Assembly (NCBI GenBank): GCA_025618425.1
Contig: CM046850.1
Span: 6,979,925 to 7,043,924 of the forward strand
Reading direction: 5' to 3'
Source of the DNA: Heliocidaris tuberculata
Lineage: Eukaryota; Echinodermata; Echinoidea; Camarodonta; Echinometridae
DNA length: 64,000 nucleotides
Position 1 is the first letter of the stretch; the number at the start of each line of letters is the position of its first letter. The notes under the pieces were generated by a model that had not been told where the DNA came from, made no database searches, and saw nothing but the letters and a program-made list of their open reading frames with translations. Positions 45,501-51,400 of the stretch are shown one piece after another. The position numbers were made by a program, and so were the translations under genes.

Positions 45501-46207
45501 TTCCAAACGTTTTAAATCTCGTGGACAAAGCATTTTTGAGAAAATGCAATTATTGTTCATGGCAAAATCGATCTTGAAATTTTACAAGCAACGTGTTTCG
45601 AAAGCTTATACCCTACTTCGGTTCACGTTGGAATAAAATGAACTGGGAGATAAACGATACTCGGAATTGACTGCATCATTTGAATCATTCTTGACACTTG
45701 CAATTTCAGTTATGTAAGTCGTGAGTGTCTGTTGATAGTAATTACTACGTGGCGGATTGACATAGGGGGAAACGGCCCGTACCCCCCTTTTTTGAAACCC
45801 AACTGGCACAACAACAAAAAATTGACCCTTCATTGTGTAACTTTTGGCATTTTACCCCCTCTTTTACAAAATTCTGGACCCGCCCCAGATAACTACCATT
45901 TATGCCTTTGCTTCCTTCTCCTGCAGTCTTCGTCGCGGGGTCTGATCGCGTACCGGTAGGTGGATTGCAGAACTTAGGCCTCACCATCGATGAACTCCTG
46001 GTTCCGACAGACGAATCCGCCGTCGACCACGGCAACGACGATTCTAGTGAAGATAGGTTGTCGAGGCTGTGCCCTGTGGCCCAATGCTGTGATAACAACC
46101 AATATAACCGCACATTACGACTCCCCATGTACAACAGTAAAGAACTCATTGAGGATCGCTTAATGATTACTCTTTCACTCTACAACTGCCCATTTCACAT
46201 TGCTTAG
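22240..46207 (+). CDS. HERC4: Gene B: complete HERC3/4-like E3 ubiquitin ligase
   Basis: Twenty-one exons (listed separately) join in consistent phase. From ATG 22272 to TAG 46207 they total 3,219 bases, 1,072 residues, close to vertebrate HERC3/HERC4 (about 1,050). Residues 1-370 form an RCC1-type propeller, partly degenerate. About 370-450 is a low-complexity linker. About 450-670 is the HERC middle region ([21 protein letters not shown]). About 700-1072 is the HECT ubiquitin-transfer domain, with predicted thioester Cys1034 and the C-terminal -4 Phe. No stop or frameshift is seen. The frame is open upstream of ATG 22272 to a good acceptor, so an upstream coding exon remains possible. It is a tandem paralogue of gene A, about 35-36 kb downstream. 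Confidence 0.92.
22908..22972 (+). repeat. C run followed by (CT)n
   Basis: A C homopolymer of about 20 followed by a CT array, in the intron after exon 1 of gene B. Confidence 0.95.
22985..23330 (-). pseudogene. Reverse transcriptase remnant, non-LTR type
   Basis: On the minus strand [20 protein letters not shown] is followed, after a frame break, by [13 protein letters not shown] and [18 protein letters not shown]. These are the motif of the first catalytic Asp and the QGDxLSP motif of a non-LTR reverse transcriptase; the YMDD box is not found. It lies in the intron after gene B exon 1. The upstream part is replaced by TTC/TTA microsatellite. Confidence 0.82.
23311..23560 (+). repeat. TTC then TTA/ATT trinucleotide arrays
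   Basis: (TTC)n at 23311-23366 followed by (TTA)n and ATT/ATC variants up to the polypyrimidine tract of exon 2. It replaces the 5' part of the retrotransposon remnant. Confidence 0.94.
23580..23793 (+). CDS. HERC4: Gene B exon 2 (RCC1 blade)
   Basis: Acceptor TTTTTCTTTCAG, donor CCAAG|GTGATC. An acidic run ([12 protein letters not shown]) precedes a clear RCC1 blade, [17 protein letters not shown] and [14 protein letters not shown], followed by a basic/Gln tail. It enters at phase 1 from exon 1. Confidence 0.9.
24202..24278 (+). CDS. HERC4: Gene B exon 3 (RCC1 half-blade)
   Basis: Acceptor CTATGCCAG, donor AGAG|GTAATT. It encodes [20 protein letters not shown] and LALTR, the V-x-x-x-CG-x-x-HS-x-AL part of an RCC1 repeat. 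The blade is completed by exon 4. Confidence 0.92.
24825..25052 (+). CDS. HERC4: Gene B exon 4 (one and a half RCC1 blades)
   Basis: Acceptor TTTTTTGCCAG, donor CAAG|GTGAGA, phase 1 at both ends. It contains [18 protein letters not shown], then [20 protein letters not shown] and [10 protein letters not shown], the best-conserved RCC1 sequence in the window. Confidence 0.94.
25859..26256. mobile_element. MITE with AAGCCCaccGCACAC ends
   Basis: AAGCCCACCGCACACTATAC at 25859 and the inverted ATCGTATTGTGTGCGTCGGG at 26237 end a block of about 400 bases with inner copies of ATCGGATCCGAGTC / AATCGGATCG. It is in the intron before exon 5, with no coding sequence. Confidence 0.7.
26371..26459 (+). 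CDS. HERC4: Gene B exon 5 (RCC1 half-blade)
   Basis: Acceptor AACGGTCTAG, chosen because it gives the required phase; donor TTTGAG|GTAGGT. It encodes [20 protein letters not shown] and ENHTNFLFE, matching the ICCGEDHTAAL part of a HERC blade. Confidence 0.85.
27280..27401 (+). CDS. HERC4: Gene B exon 6 (degenerate RCC1 blade)
   Basis: Acceptor GTGTTGTTAG; donor ATCGG|GTTTGT is weak but gives phase 2. [20 protein letters not shown] stands where an RCC1 blade has G-x-V-x-x-xG-x-G-x-x-GQLG, so the second half of the blade is altered. The end, SSLQSIG, joins exon 7 to form GRHTF. Confidence 0.75.
27435..27650. repeat. GGAGCA / AGGGTTAGGG dispersed repeat
   Basis: TTATTGCTCCGACGACAA, degenerate GTAAGGGTTGGGGTT and GCGTTAGGGTAAGGGTTTGG tracts, then GGAGCGATTGTTTCCGGAGC. 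Same components as 18541-18770 and 51225-51400. In the intron after exon 6 of gene B. Confidence 0.6.
28131..28240 (+). repeat. tRNA-derived SINE fragment
   Basis: AGTGGCTTAAACAGAGAG (box A-like) and GTCGTGGGTTTGAGCC (box B-like) precede CTCTTGGTAATACATTAATA and TACATTTGCCACTCTG, a tail also seen in the SINE at 53400. It is truncated after about 110 bases, in the intron before exon 7. Confidence 0.6.
28389..28592 (+). CDS. HERC4: Gene B exon 7 (last RCC1 blade, linker start)
   Basis: Acceptor TTTGCTTGCAG. Joined to exon 6 it reads [18 protein letters not shown], like the GRQHTSAFVPSSGR segment of HERC4. The rest ([20 protein letters not shown], then [12 protein letters not shown]) is less conserved. 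Donors at 28612 and 28618 look stronger but give the wrong phase for exon 8 as read; AAGAG|GTTTGG at 28592 keeps the frame. The 3' boundary is provisional. Confidence 0.65.
29241..29338 (+). CDS. HERC4: Gene B exon 8 (low-complexity linker, His run)
   Basis: Acceptor CTCTTTATTAG (an alternative, AAACAGTAG, would start at 29250 in the same frame); donor AAGACA|GTATGC. In the frame required by its neighbours it encodes basic, Gln/Pro/His-rich sequence ([15 protein letters not shown], then HHHH). Other frames of this exon are also open, so the frame rests on phase alone. Confidence 0.5.
29937..30090 (+). CDS. HERC4: Gene B exon 9 (Ser-rich helix region)
   Basis: Acceptor CATTCTCTCCAG; donor ACAGG|GTAACA, phase 2. 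Only one of three frames is open: [50 protein letters not shown]. The 3' 68 bases and the donor recur exactly 960 bases downstream as a truncated copy (30983-31050). Confidence 0.85.
30023..31950 (+). repeat. 960-bp tandem duplication, two copies
   Basis: TCACTAAAAGCCGCGAGAAT occurs at 30023 and again at 30983. Everything after it (C run, intron sequence, TAC array) is repeated almost without change to about 31950. Differences are mainly in homopolymer and TAC counts. The near-identity points to a very recent duplication or an assembly artefact. Confidence 0.92.
30412..32157 (+). repeat. TAC/CTA trinucleotide arrays
   Basis: Long (TAC)n with TTC, GTTAC and AAC interruptions, in both units of the 960-bp duplication and continuing to just before exon 10. 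The Leu-, Thr- or Tyr-rich open frames here are repeat artefacts. The arrays are broken by the non-repetitive part of the second unit (30985-31370). Confidence 0.95.
30983..31050 (+). pseudogene. Truncated copy of gene B exon 9
   Basis: Identical to the last 68 bases of exon 9 plus its donor, but without acceptor or 5' part; it follows (TAC)n/GTTACAC repeats. It is the start of the second unit of a 960-bp tandem duplication. Skipping it leaves the gene model unaffected. A collapsed or mis-joined haplotype in the assembly is an alternative. Confidence 0.9.
32217..32307 (+). CDS. HERC4: Gene B exon 10
   Basis: Acceptor TACCGTTTTTAG; donor AATGG|GTAAGT. It encodes [20 protein letters not shown] and [10 protein letters not shown], matching the FSGVDMNAARLLF segment of HERC4 after the RCC1 domain. 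Entry at phase 2 confirms the exon 9 donor. Confidence 0.9.
32843..33084. mobile_element. MITE with CAGTGGCGTAGC ends
   Basis: CAGTGGCGTAGC and GCTGCGCCACTG are inverted with one mismatch, 242 bases apart. The CAGTGGCG start resembles hAT-type elements, but I could not read a clean 8-bp duplication (TACATGTA on the left; ATATACATG further out on the right). It is in the intron before exon 11. Confidence 0.6.
33148..33319 (+). CDS. HERC4: Gene B exon 11 ([13 protein letters not shown])
   Basis: Acceptor GATTTTTGTAG; donor TCTTCTG|GTAAAG. It encodes [19 protein letters not shown] and [18 protein letters not shown], the counterpart of the LRFYLTLPECPLM signature in the HERC3/4 middle region. 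Confidence 0.93.
34139..34323 (+). CDS. HERC4: Gene B exon 12 (LARWW)
   Basis: Donor CAACCAG|GTAGTA is clear. The 5' boundary is inferred from homology and phase: starting at 34139 gives [20 protein letters not shown], aligned with the VLENWWSVLEPP segment of HERC4. The acceptor ATTATATAAAG is poor. A start at 34097 (GAAATGTAG) also fits phase. The good acceptor at 34053 does not fit phase. Confidence 0.75.
34367..34508 (-). pseudogene. Non-LTR retrotransposon C-terminal remnant
   Basis: The minus-strand frame reads [20 protein letters not shown] and [15 protein letters not shown], the RxRWxGHVxR-type tail common at the end of reverse transcriptases of non-LTR elements. The fragment is short and lies in the intron after exon 12. 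Clade not assigned. Confidence 0.65.
35668..35775 (+). CDS. HERC4: Gene B exon 13 ([14 protein letters not shown])
   Basis: Acceptor CGTGCTCCAG; donor AGGATG|GTAAGA; phase 0 at both ends. It encodes [20 protein letters not shown] and [13 protein letters not shown], matching KFYIHEVQELIDIRNDYINW of HERC4. Confidence 0.92.
36006..36107 (+). CDS. HERC4: Gene B exon 14 ([14 protein letters not shown])
   Basis: Acceptor CGTCCTCCAG; donor CAAGAG|GTAAGG; phase 0 at both ends. [18 protein letters not shown] is the counterpart of the CTYPFVFDAQAKTTLLQ motif just before the HECT domain. Confidence 0.93.
36330..36845 (+). repeat. ATT trinucleotide arrays around a small MITE
   Basis: (ATT)n with ATC variants at 36335-36560 and again at 36700-36840. 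They flank the MITE at 36562-36690, suggesting that the MITE inserted into the array. Confidence 0.93.
36562..36690. mobile_element. 129-bp MITE with CGTTAGGGGGAATCC ends
   Basis: CGTTAGGGGGAATCCT (36562) and AGGATTCCCCCTAACG (36675) are perfect inverted repeats. The inside has ACGTTACGG and GTGCGTTAAGG motifs. Both flanks are ATT repeats, so the target duplication cannot be read. Confidence 0.8.
37131..37298. mobile_element. Hairpin MITE, AACAAATATA ends
   Basis: Ends AACAAATATACCATG and CATGATATATTTGTT, inner arms GAAATTATGAATTC and GAATTCATAATTTC, and a central hairpin CACTATTTTCTGAGGG / CCCTCAGAAAATAGTG with a seven-base loop. The element at 47594-47770 has the same ends and architecture. 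Confidence 0.82.
37640..38091 (-). pseudogene. Protein-like minus-strand frame, broken by a MITE
   Basis: In the intron after exon 14 the minus strand encodes [37 protein letters not shown] and a [10 protein letters not shown] stretch, starting upstream at ATG 38091. After the MITE at 37737-37878, Ser/Thr-rich sequence ([16 protein letters not shown]) continues to a stop near 37635. The composition is coding-like but matches nothing I recognise. It may be a relic of a mobile-element protein or retrocopy. Confidence 0.4.
37737..37878. mobile_element. Foldback MITE, GGGGAGCGTTTCAT ends
   Basis: CTGGGGAGCGTTTCATCAAG and CTTGATGAGACGCTCCCCAG are near-perfect inverted ends, with GCGTTTTGTCAG / CTGACAAAACGC continuing the arms. 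The core CCTTGCATCTGATTGGCTGA is shared, in reverse orientation, with the element at 48936-49072. Confidence 0.88.
38453..38704 (+). CDS. HERC4: Gene B exon 15 (start of HECT domain)
   Basis: Acceptor AACACCTCAAG (start set by phase); donor AGTATG|GTAAGA. It encodes [19 protein letters not shown], then [17 protein letters not shown] and [20 protein letters not shown], the L-x-V-x-RE and LKVxFxGExxxDxGGxR counterparts at the HECT start. The canonical GG is replaced by EGAL. A decayed copy of its 3' end lies at 38933-39031. Confidence 0.88.
38705..39560 (+). repeat. GTAAGAGAT minisatellite seeded at the exon 15 donor
   Basis: Dozens of degenerate units close to AGTATGGTAAGAGATT begin exactly at the splice donor of exon 15, whose own sequence ATG|GTAAGAGATTA is the first unit. 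Many units preserve a donor-like ATGGTAAGAG. The gene A intron has the same units (1236-1440). Confidence 0.88.
38933..39031 (+). pseudogene. Decayed duplicate of exon 15 3' end
   Basis: GTCTTCCCTTCAGAAACCTC, then TTAGGGTAACTT and GGGAGCACTGACTATG|GTAAGAGATT repeat the last 95 or so bases and the donor of exon 15, 327 bases downstream. Small deletions break its frame and there is no acceptor. It shows that exon edge and minisatellite were duplicated together. Confidence 0.85.
40146..40253 (+). CDS. HERC4: Gene B exon 16 (EFFRLVF)
   Basis: Acceptor AAATTTCAG, donor AGTGAG|GTAATG, phase 0. It encodes [19 protein letters not shown] and the following FRYI...VWFSE. It is the paralogue of gene A 4870-4977. 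Confidence 0.94.
40661..40785 (+). CDS. HERC4: Gene B exon 17 ([11 protein letters not shown])
   Basis: Acceptor AACCCAACAG, donor AAAGG|GTATGC, phase 2. It encodes [20 protein letters not shown] and [19 protein letters not shown]. It is the paralogue of gene A 5349-5473. Confidence 0.94.
41085..41335 (+). repeat. AAATA / AAAT simple repeat tract
   Basis: A-rich repeats (AAATAAATAAAT with GAT and CAA variants) follow a C run. Gene A has only a short A run at the same place (about 5735-5750), so the array grew in gene B after duplication. Confidence 0.9.
42500..42661 (+). CDS. HERC4: Gene B exon 18 (acidic N-lobe segment)
   Basis: Acceptor GATTTTCAG; donor AATGT|GTAAGA, chosen over AAG|GTAAAT because only it gives the phase 2 needed by exon 19. 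It encodes [19 protein letters not shown] and [20 protein letters not shown]. It is nearly identical to gene A 6182-6343. Confidence 0.9.
42714..42945. repeat. Dispersed repeat, copy 1 (GAGGTGTCATTTT)
   Basis: GAGGTGTCATTTTTTGGACG...GAGCTAATTGTC...GCAACGGGCA is a diverged copy of 53003-53215. Gene A lacks it: at 6395-6420 the text runs TTTCATGATAATCTCC. It is therefore a gene B insertion after the duplication. No terminal repeats were found. Confidence 0.7.
43031..43615. mobile_element. 585-bp palindromic MITE
   Basis: AAGGCCAAGTCCACACTAAT and ATTAGTGTGGACTTGGCCTT are inverted ends. Homology of the arms continues inward for about 200 bases (GTGAAAATTTCACTGAAATC versus GATTTTAGTGAAATTTTCAC). 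Gene A lacks the block (near 6590). The 112-residue open frame inside is a by-product of the palindrome. Confidence 0.85.
43912..44086 (+). CDS. HERC4: Gene B exon 19 (HFAAFQQGF)
   Basis: Acceptor TCTTCTTACAG, donor GAGAAG|GTAGGC. It encodes [20 protein letters not shown] and [19 protein letters not shown]. It is the paralogue of 6892-7072, two codons shorter. Confidence 0.93.
44779..44881 (+). CDS. HERC4: Gene B exon 20 ([14 protein letters not shown])
   Basis: Acceptor CGTCTCCAG, donor CTAC|GTAAGT, exit phase 1. It encodes [19 protein letters not shown]. It is the paralogue of 7827-7929. Confidence 0.94.
44983..45408. mobile_element. 426-bp palindromic MITE with TTAGG target duplication
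   Basis: CAGTCAGACCCAACT and AGTTGGGTCTGACTG end two arms of about 120 bases, continuing as CGGAAAACCGAGCAC / GTGCTCGGTTTTCCG. TTAGG lies on both sides, while gene A has a single ATTAGGGGCTTGA at the same place (8038-8050). Insertion postdates the gene duplication. No coding sequence. Confidence 0.92.
45927..46207 (+). CDS. HERC4: Gene B exon 21, terminal HECT exon
   Basis: Acceptor TCCTGCAG; stop TAG at 46205-46207. It encodes [20 protein letters not shown], the acidic loop [35 protein letters not shown] and CPFHIA. Cys1034 is the predicted thioester residue (PVAQCC against P-x-A-H-T-C), with the usual His replaced by Gln and extra residues before LRLP. Phe lies four from the end, as in active HECT ligases. 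Confidence 0.93.
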
Positions 46208-46474
46208 CAGCAGTGGCATAACTAGGGGTTATGACAAACAGTGAAATCCACCCCCGCCCAAACTTATCCAACGTAAATCTTCAAGTGACGGAGCAAAGCA
46301 TACCGAGCGGTAGTTTTTTTCTTCAAATTTCTAAGTTTTAACCCTAATTTTTAAATGAATTTTATCCGTGAAAAATTCGCACTGAGGGAACACTATCGAG
46401 CGATAGAGTTTCGAATTTTGAACACCGATAAACAGTTTTCTATTCACTTCATCCTCAAGTGCGCCCTAAAATTT

Positions 46475-46475
46475 T

Positions 46476-46541
<66 letters not shown>

Positions 46542-46545
46542 TTCT
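46475..46545 (+). repeat. (CA)n(TA)n microsatellite
   Basis: CA dinucleotide array followed by a TA array; not present at the corresponding place after gene A (near 10375). Confidence 0.95.
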
Positions 46546-47593
46546 TTCAGGAATTCAGCAATGCAACCGAAAATCTTCAAACGTTGAGCCTCTTTTCATA
46601 CAGTTTATTCTAGAGTGCAATATTTAACAAAAGGCTGATGAAACTCATATAATAATGAAGCAAGGCAACGAGAATTGCATTTTTCCAAATTCTGAACCCT
46701 TTAAAACCGCCATTTACAATCTATACCCTATTTAGGGCGCAAAATTACGGGATCATGATGCAACATATGCGAGAGAGCAAAGCGACCGAGTTTTAGAAAA
46801 TGTTCTCCTTTTTTTGAAAACCCTCAAAAAATATATTTGTAATGTACTTTACCTGATCATTAGGGACGCATTAATATTTTTTTTTTCCTTTTCTCACCTT
46901 TGCGTTTTTGCGCCCACTTCAAGTGCCCCCAGAGACTAGAACCCCCTGTTCCCCTTATAGATACGCCACTGCTTAGCACTGACGGATGCAGGAGGAGGGA
47001 ATGTATGATCGAAACTCTTAGGGGTAGAAGAGGCGTGCGCCCCCTCCCTTTTCTCGGGCAATCATCTCCCATAACATGCATCAATGCGGGCATCCCTTTT
47101 ATATTCTTGGATCGGCGACTCCGTAGGAGCATATACTTTTTCACATCTGAAACAATTTTTCTTTAATATTTGTGTGAATTTTGCCAGATCAATTCTATAG
47201 TTTTAAAAGGTTTTATAAATCATTGTAAATTTGTAATATTATTCTGTATCTGTCCAGACTAGAGACTGAAATTCATATCACGAAGTGTGATAGGGTTCGA
47301 TGTGAAAATTTTATCCTCACCGAAACGAAATATCACGAACTGGTAATATTCATCTACATCGTTAAAAGGGACAAAAGGGAGGGGGGCAAAGTTAGCAGCT
47401 GCATTATTTCATCTTTCTAGACCCCATGAACAGGGAGCCCCCTTTCCCCTAGCTACGCCAGTGTATAGTTCGTTTGATATAGATTGCATTTTTTATAAAA
47501 TGAATTAATGTGACAATTAGCCGACCCCCCCCCCCCCTTCCCTTATAATAAGAAACAAACTAGACAATATAAATCTACATACTAGAATATTAT

Positions 47594-47770
47594 ACAAATA
47601 TACCAAGCTGTGAGAAAGTATAGTGGAAATTATTTATCTCAGGAGGGACTGGCATGGTACTATTTTTTTCGAGGGGCGAAGCCCCGAGGAAAAAATAGTA
47701 ACTTTTGCCAGTCTCTCCGAAGATATATAATTTCCACTATACTTTCGAACTAAATGCTTGGTATATTTGT
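47594..47770. mobile_element. Hairpin MITE, ACAAATATACCA ends (second copy)
   Basis: ACAAATATACCAAGC and GCTTGGTATATTTGT ends, arms GAAAGTATAGTGGAAATT / AATTTCCACTATACTTTC, and central palindrome CGAGGGGCGAAGCCCCG. Same architecture as 37131-37298. It lies in a block of about 1 kb (roughly 47524-48540) absent after gene A. Confidence 0.82.
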
Positions 47771-48935
47771 TTTATATCTCTTCTTTACAACTAATTCAAA
47801 AATATAATTCACGAAAAACAACCAAACCAAACCTGAACACTTTCTTCGTATTTGAACTGTCAGTGGAAGCATTAAAATCGTCGATATCTGCCCCTTGTAA
47901 GATGTTAAAGCAAACTTCCTCGGAGGCCGCCATGTTTGTTTACATATCCGATCCGAACCGATTAGCTACCAGCTGATCTGGATCGAGCGCTATATAGCGC
48001 GGGGCTAAAGTACCAGTGACTTGCGCCGATTATTTTGGCGGCAAGGTTATGAGCAGTCCGTATAAGGACTCGCTTAGCGGGTCATGCGCGTTCGAATTTG
48101 ACACAAATTTTGTCATTGAACAGTGAGCATGCGCAGTAGTGCCTTGGAAGAAAATATTAAATAGAGCATGCGCAGTTCTGCCCAGGAAAAAATAGTTAAA
48201 GCTATTCGGAGCTCTGGCAGTGATTTGTTTTTCCAAGTGAAATTATATTTGATCACGTGAGCACCAATTGACCAATCATGTATTTAGAAAACTCATGAAT
48301 ATTCATAGAAGGGATATAATTTAATATACCGGTACATGTAATTATATGTATGTATGTGGTATTATTTTGAATACGAAATTTTCGATTTTCCCCCTTACTT
48401 TGTTAAATGAGACTGATTCTTCGATAAATGGCCCGTGCTACACAATGTCAATGTTTTTTCTTTAAACGAATTTAAGGAAGTGGGGGGGGGGGGGGGGGGG
48501 GGGGAGGAGGGGTCAGATATCTCAAGTATTGTAATGTATTTATGTTGTGTATGTTTATGAAAAAATGTCTAAACTCATGTTTTCATTTTTATGTCTTTAT
48601 TTAATTATTAATGTAAACTACATGTATTCCTGAGGTATGTAATTAAAATAAATGAAATTAATATATATTTGCTTACTGGGTGTTAGAAGTCGAGGTGTTT
48701 GATTGATGTTAGTGTTTACATAATTGGACTGCTCTCTTCTGAACAAGACCCAGCTATTGCTATCCTTTTCTATTTTAAAACATCAACAGTGTCCTTCTCA
48801 TAAATCCCATTTCTTTCTGACCCTTTTGTTCACTAACCGTTAACCACCCCACTCTCACTCTCTCTCTGTTCTTCCCCTTCACTTTTGATTTCTTTATTTC
48901 GAGGGAGCCATGTCACTTTTTCTGTATATCTCCTG

Positions 48936-49072
48936 GGGGGCGTTTCATGAAAGGACTTGTCAGATATTTTATCCGACAAATTTCCTCTCAGCCAATCAGA
49001 TGCAAGGATTTCAGTAGCTTATAACAGTTGTCGGATAAAATATTCGACAACTTCCTTTCATGAAACGCTCCC
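48936..49072. mobile_element. Foldback MITE, GCGTTTCATGAAAGG ends
   Basis: GCGTTTCATGAAAGG and CCTTTCATGAAACGC are inverted; the arms continue ATTTTATCCGACAA / TTGTCGGATAAAAT. The core TCAGCCAATCAGATGCAAGG is the reverse of that in 37737-37878. The gene A flank lacks it (near 13460). Confidence 0.88.
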
Positions 49073-50114
49073 TAGATTCCCCTTTTTACCTCACTCTCTC
49101 CCCACGCCCCTCCCCTCCCCTTCTTTCTTAATGCTCGATTCCCCCTCTCCCCTCATAATCATATTCTTTTTCTCTTTCTCTCCCCTCCAACTATTGTTTA
49201 GTACGTTTCTCTCTGTGACTCACTCCCCATGTCTATTTGTCTCTCATACATGTTCTAGCACTCTCCCCTGCCTATCTGCTCCTTCTCTCTCTCTCTCTCT
49301 CTCTCTCTACCTACCTACCTATCTCTCCCTCCCCTTTTCTCTTACTCTTTCTCTCCTCTTGAAATCATTCAAAGACATACAAAGTCAGTTCGATTTCATA
49401 TTCGGTTTTATTAAAACAAATATGGGCGTGACTGCAAGCATGCAATATTTGCAAAATGTCTGTGGAACATCTGGGAAACAATACTACATGTACCAGACAG
49501 ACCACAGTCAGGCAAACAACAAGCAATTCAACACGCTGAAGTATTTGAATTACGGATATGACCATCTCAAACAGATTTTGCATTTGGAACCGAGTGGTCC
49601 CTGTGTAAAACATATGGGAATGAAAGATTTCAGTAGTCAACAGGTTTAATATGTTATGATATATAACCAGACTGACCACAGGCAAACAACAAGCAATTCA
49701 ACACGCTGAAATATTTTCATTATAGATATGAACATTGGTATTTTAAATACCTAAATAAAACAAACACTATGCCTATAAATGACATGTAGCACTTCAAGAA
49801 TGAGAATATAACCAGCGTAAAGAATTCTAAATCTGCCTAAAATTGAATTCAAAACATAAATTGGAAGAATAATTATATATATACACGCTTACCAATAAAT
49901 AAAATATTTTATTTTTCACACATACCGTAAATGAATAATTGCACTAATGAAACACAAACATATATCTTCCATCCATACGGATAAGGGAATTTAGCAGACA
50001 TAAGTCTATCTCAAACAGTTGCATTTAAATATACGTTATGATATACAGTCTAGTGTTTAAAAGACAATGGATTTGGAATTTTGGACTTTCTCTATAGTGA
50101 ATGAGATTTCTTCC

Positions 50115-50118
<4 letters not shown>

Positions 50119-50179
<61 letters not shown>

Positions 50180-50187
50180 TTTTTTTT
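50119..50187 (+). repeat. (TA)n followed by T run
   Basis: A TA array of about 42 bases then 27 T; low complexity. Confidence 0.95.
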
Positions 50188-51224
50188 GTCAGAGCTCTTT
50201 CAGATTTTTCCACAAATGAATACATGTAGCTCACCTCTTGTGTGTATATTTTTGTGCAAGTGATACTCCCATGAATATATTAAAGTTAACATATTCATAT
50301 GTTATAGGTAACAGTTTAATGGCATTCCAAAGTACAAAGATCCACAGACTTAGGTGATGATTAAAAAAATAAGTCTGCAGAGATTATTACAAAGGTCTAT
50401 TTGTTGATATACAATGTACAGCTGTGTTCATGTACGTGGTATTCACAACTATAATTTCTTACTAAATAAGTAGTCCAATTAAATATCCAATTAAATTAAA
50501 TGAGTCCAATTTTTCACAACAAAAACAAAATCTGATCTATATTGCCAAATATTCTTTCAAAACAGTGTTGACCTCAGAGGTTCTCAAGGGTTAGATTTAT
50601 TTCTACGCAAGACCGTGACGACATTTCACCAAAAATAAACGTTACGTGTCCGTGTGTCTTCGTTTTAATCATTTTAATTCATGAACACAATGTTGTTTGC
50701 TTGGGCTGTCCAGACTTGTCCAACACAACTTTCTATTTCTTTACTTTCTCCTTGTTTTGGGGATTAACGTTGCACGAGACCGTGACGTCATTTGTTTTGA
50801 TGTCAATGTGCGTTGAAACGTCCAGCCTTCATACGTCATCGCCATTCGCCATGATGACGTCATCATGAAATCCATAATTTAATCCATATTTCAATCCATA
50901 TTTCCATAATTCATTTTTCAGAATTCATATTTGAATTATTTATACCTCTGACTTAAAAAGAAGATATTTTCATTTTCAAATCAGTTTGTATCTGATGAAT
51001 AGAAAATGACACAACAAAACATGAAAGGTTTCACATACATGAAGACTGGAAATTGTTTCTTCATACAAAACAACGAACAAACAAACAAAAGATTTGGCCA
51101 TTTACACAAACACATCACCCGGTCATGGAACATATTTTTGAAATTCTTTGATAGTAGACCCCGATGCTCAGCAGTTTTGCCATTGGGGCTGAAAGGTTCT
51201 ATCACACATACTCCAGGAAAAATT

Positions 51225-51400
51225 GCTCCGCCTCAATTTCGTACATTAACTGGATTCTAAACTCCAACCTTAGACCAAACACTATTCCTAATCATACACC
51301 TAAACCGAACCTAAAACCCAATGGCAACCCTATATCTTTGACGAAATAAAGCCCAGTGGAATTGTTGCCGGAGCATATGTTGGAGCAACGGGCTGAAAAT
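51225..51400. repeat. Dispersed repeat with CCTAAACC tracts, third copy
   Basis: AAAATTGCTCCGCC, then degenerate CCTTAGACCAAACACT and CACCTAAACCGAACCTAA tracts, then GGAATTGTTGCCGGAGCATA. Same layout as 18541-18770, with the telomere-like part more decayed. Confidence 0.6.

Larger units (their letters stand above)
46208..50022. other. 3' flank of gene B, homologous to gene A flank
   Basis: No gene recognised. Collinear with 10093-15204, with insertions of its own (46475-46540 microsatellite, the block near 47524-48540, MITE 48936-49072). AATAAA at 48647-48652 is conserved with 12846 and could be a polyadenylation signal for a long 3' UTR. A segment containing CAGGCAAACAACAAGCAATT is duplicated locally (49510 and 49680). 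Confidence 0.65.
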
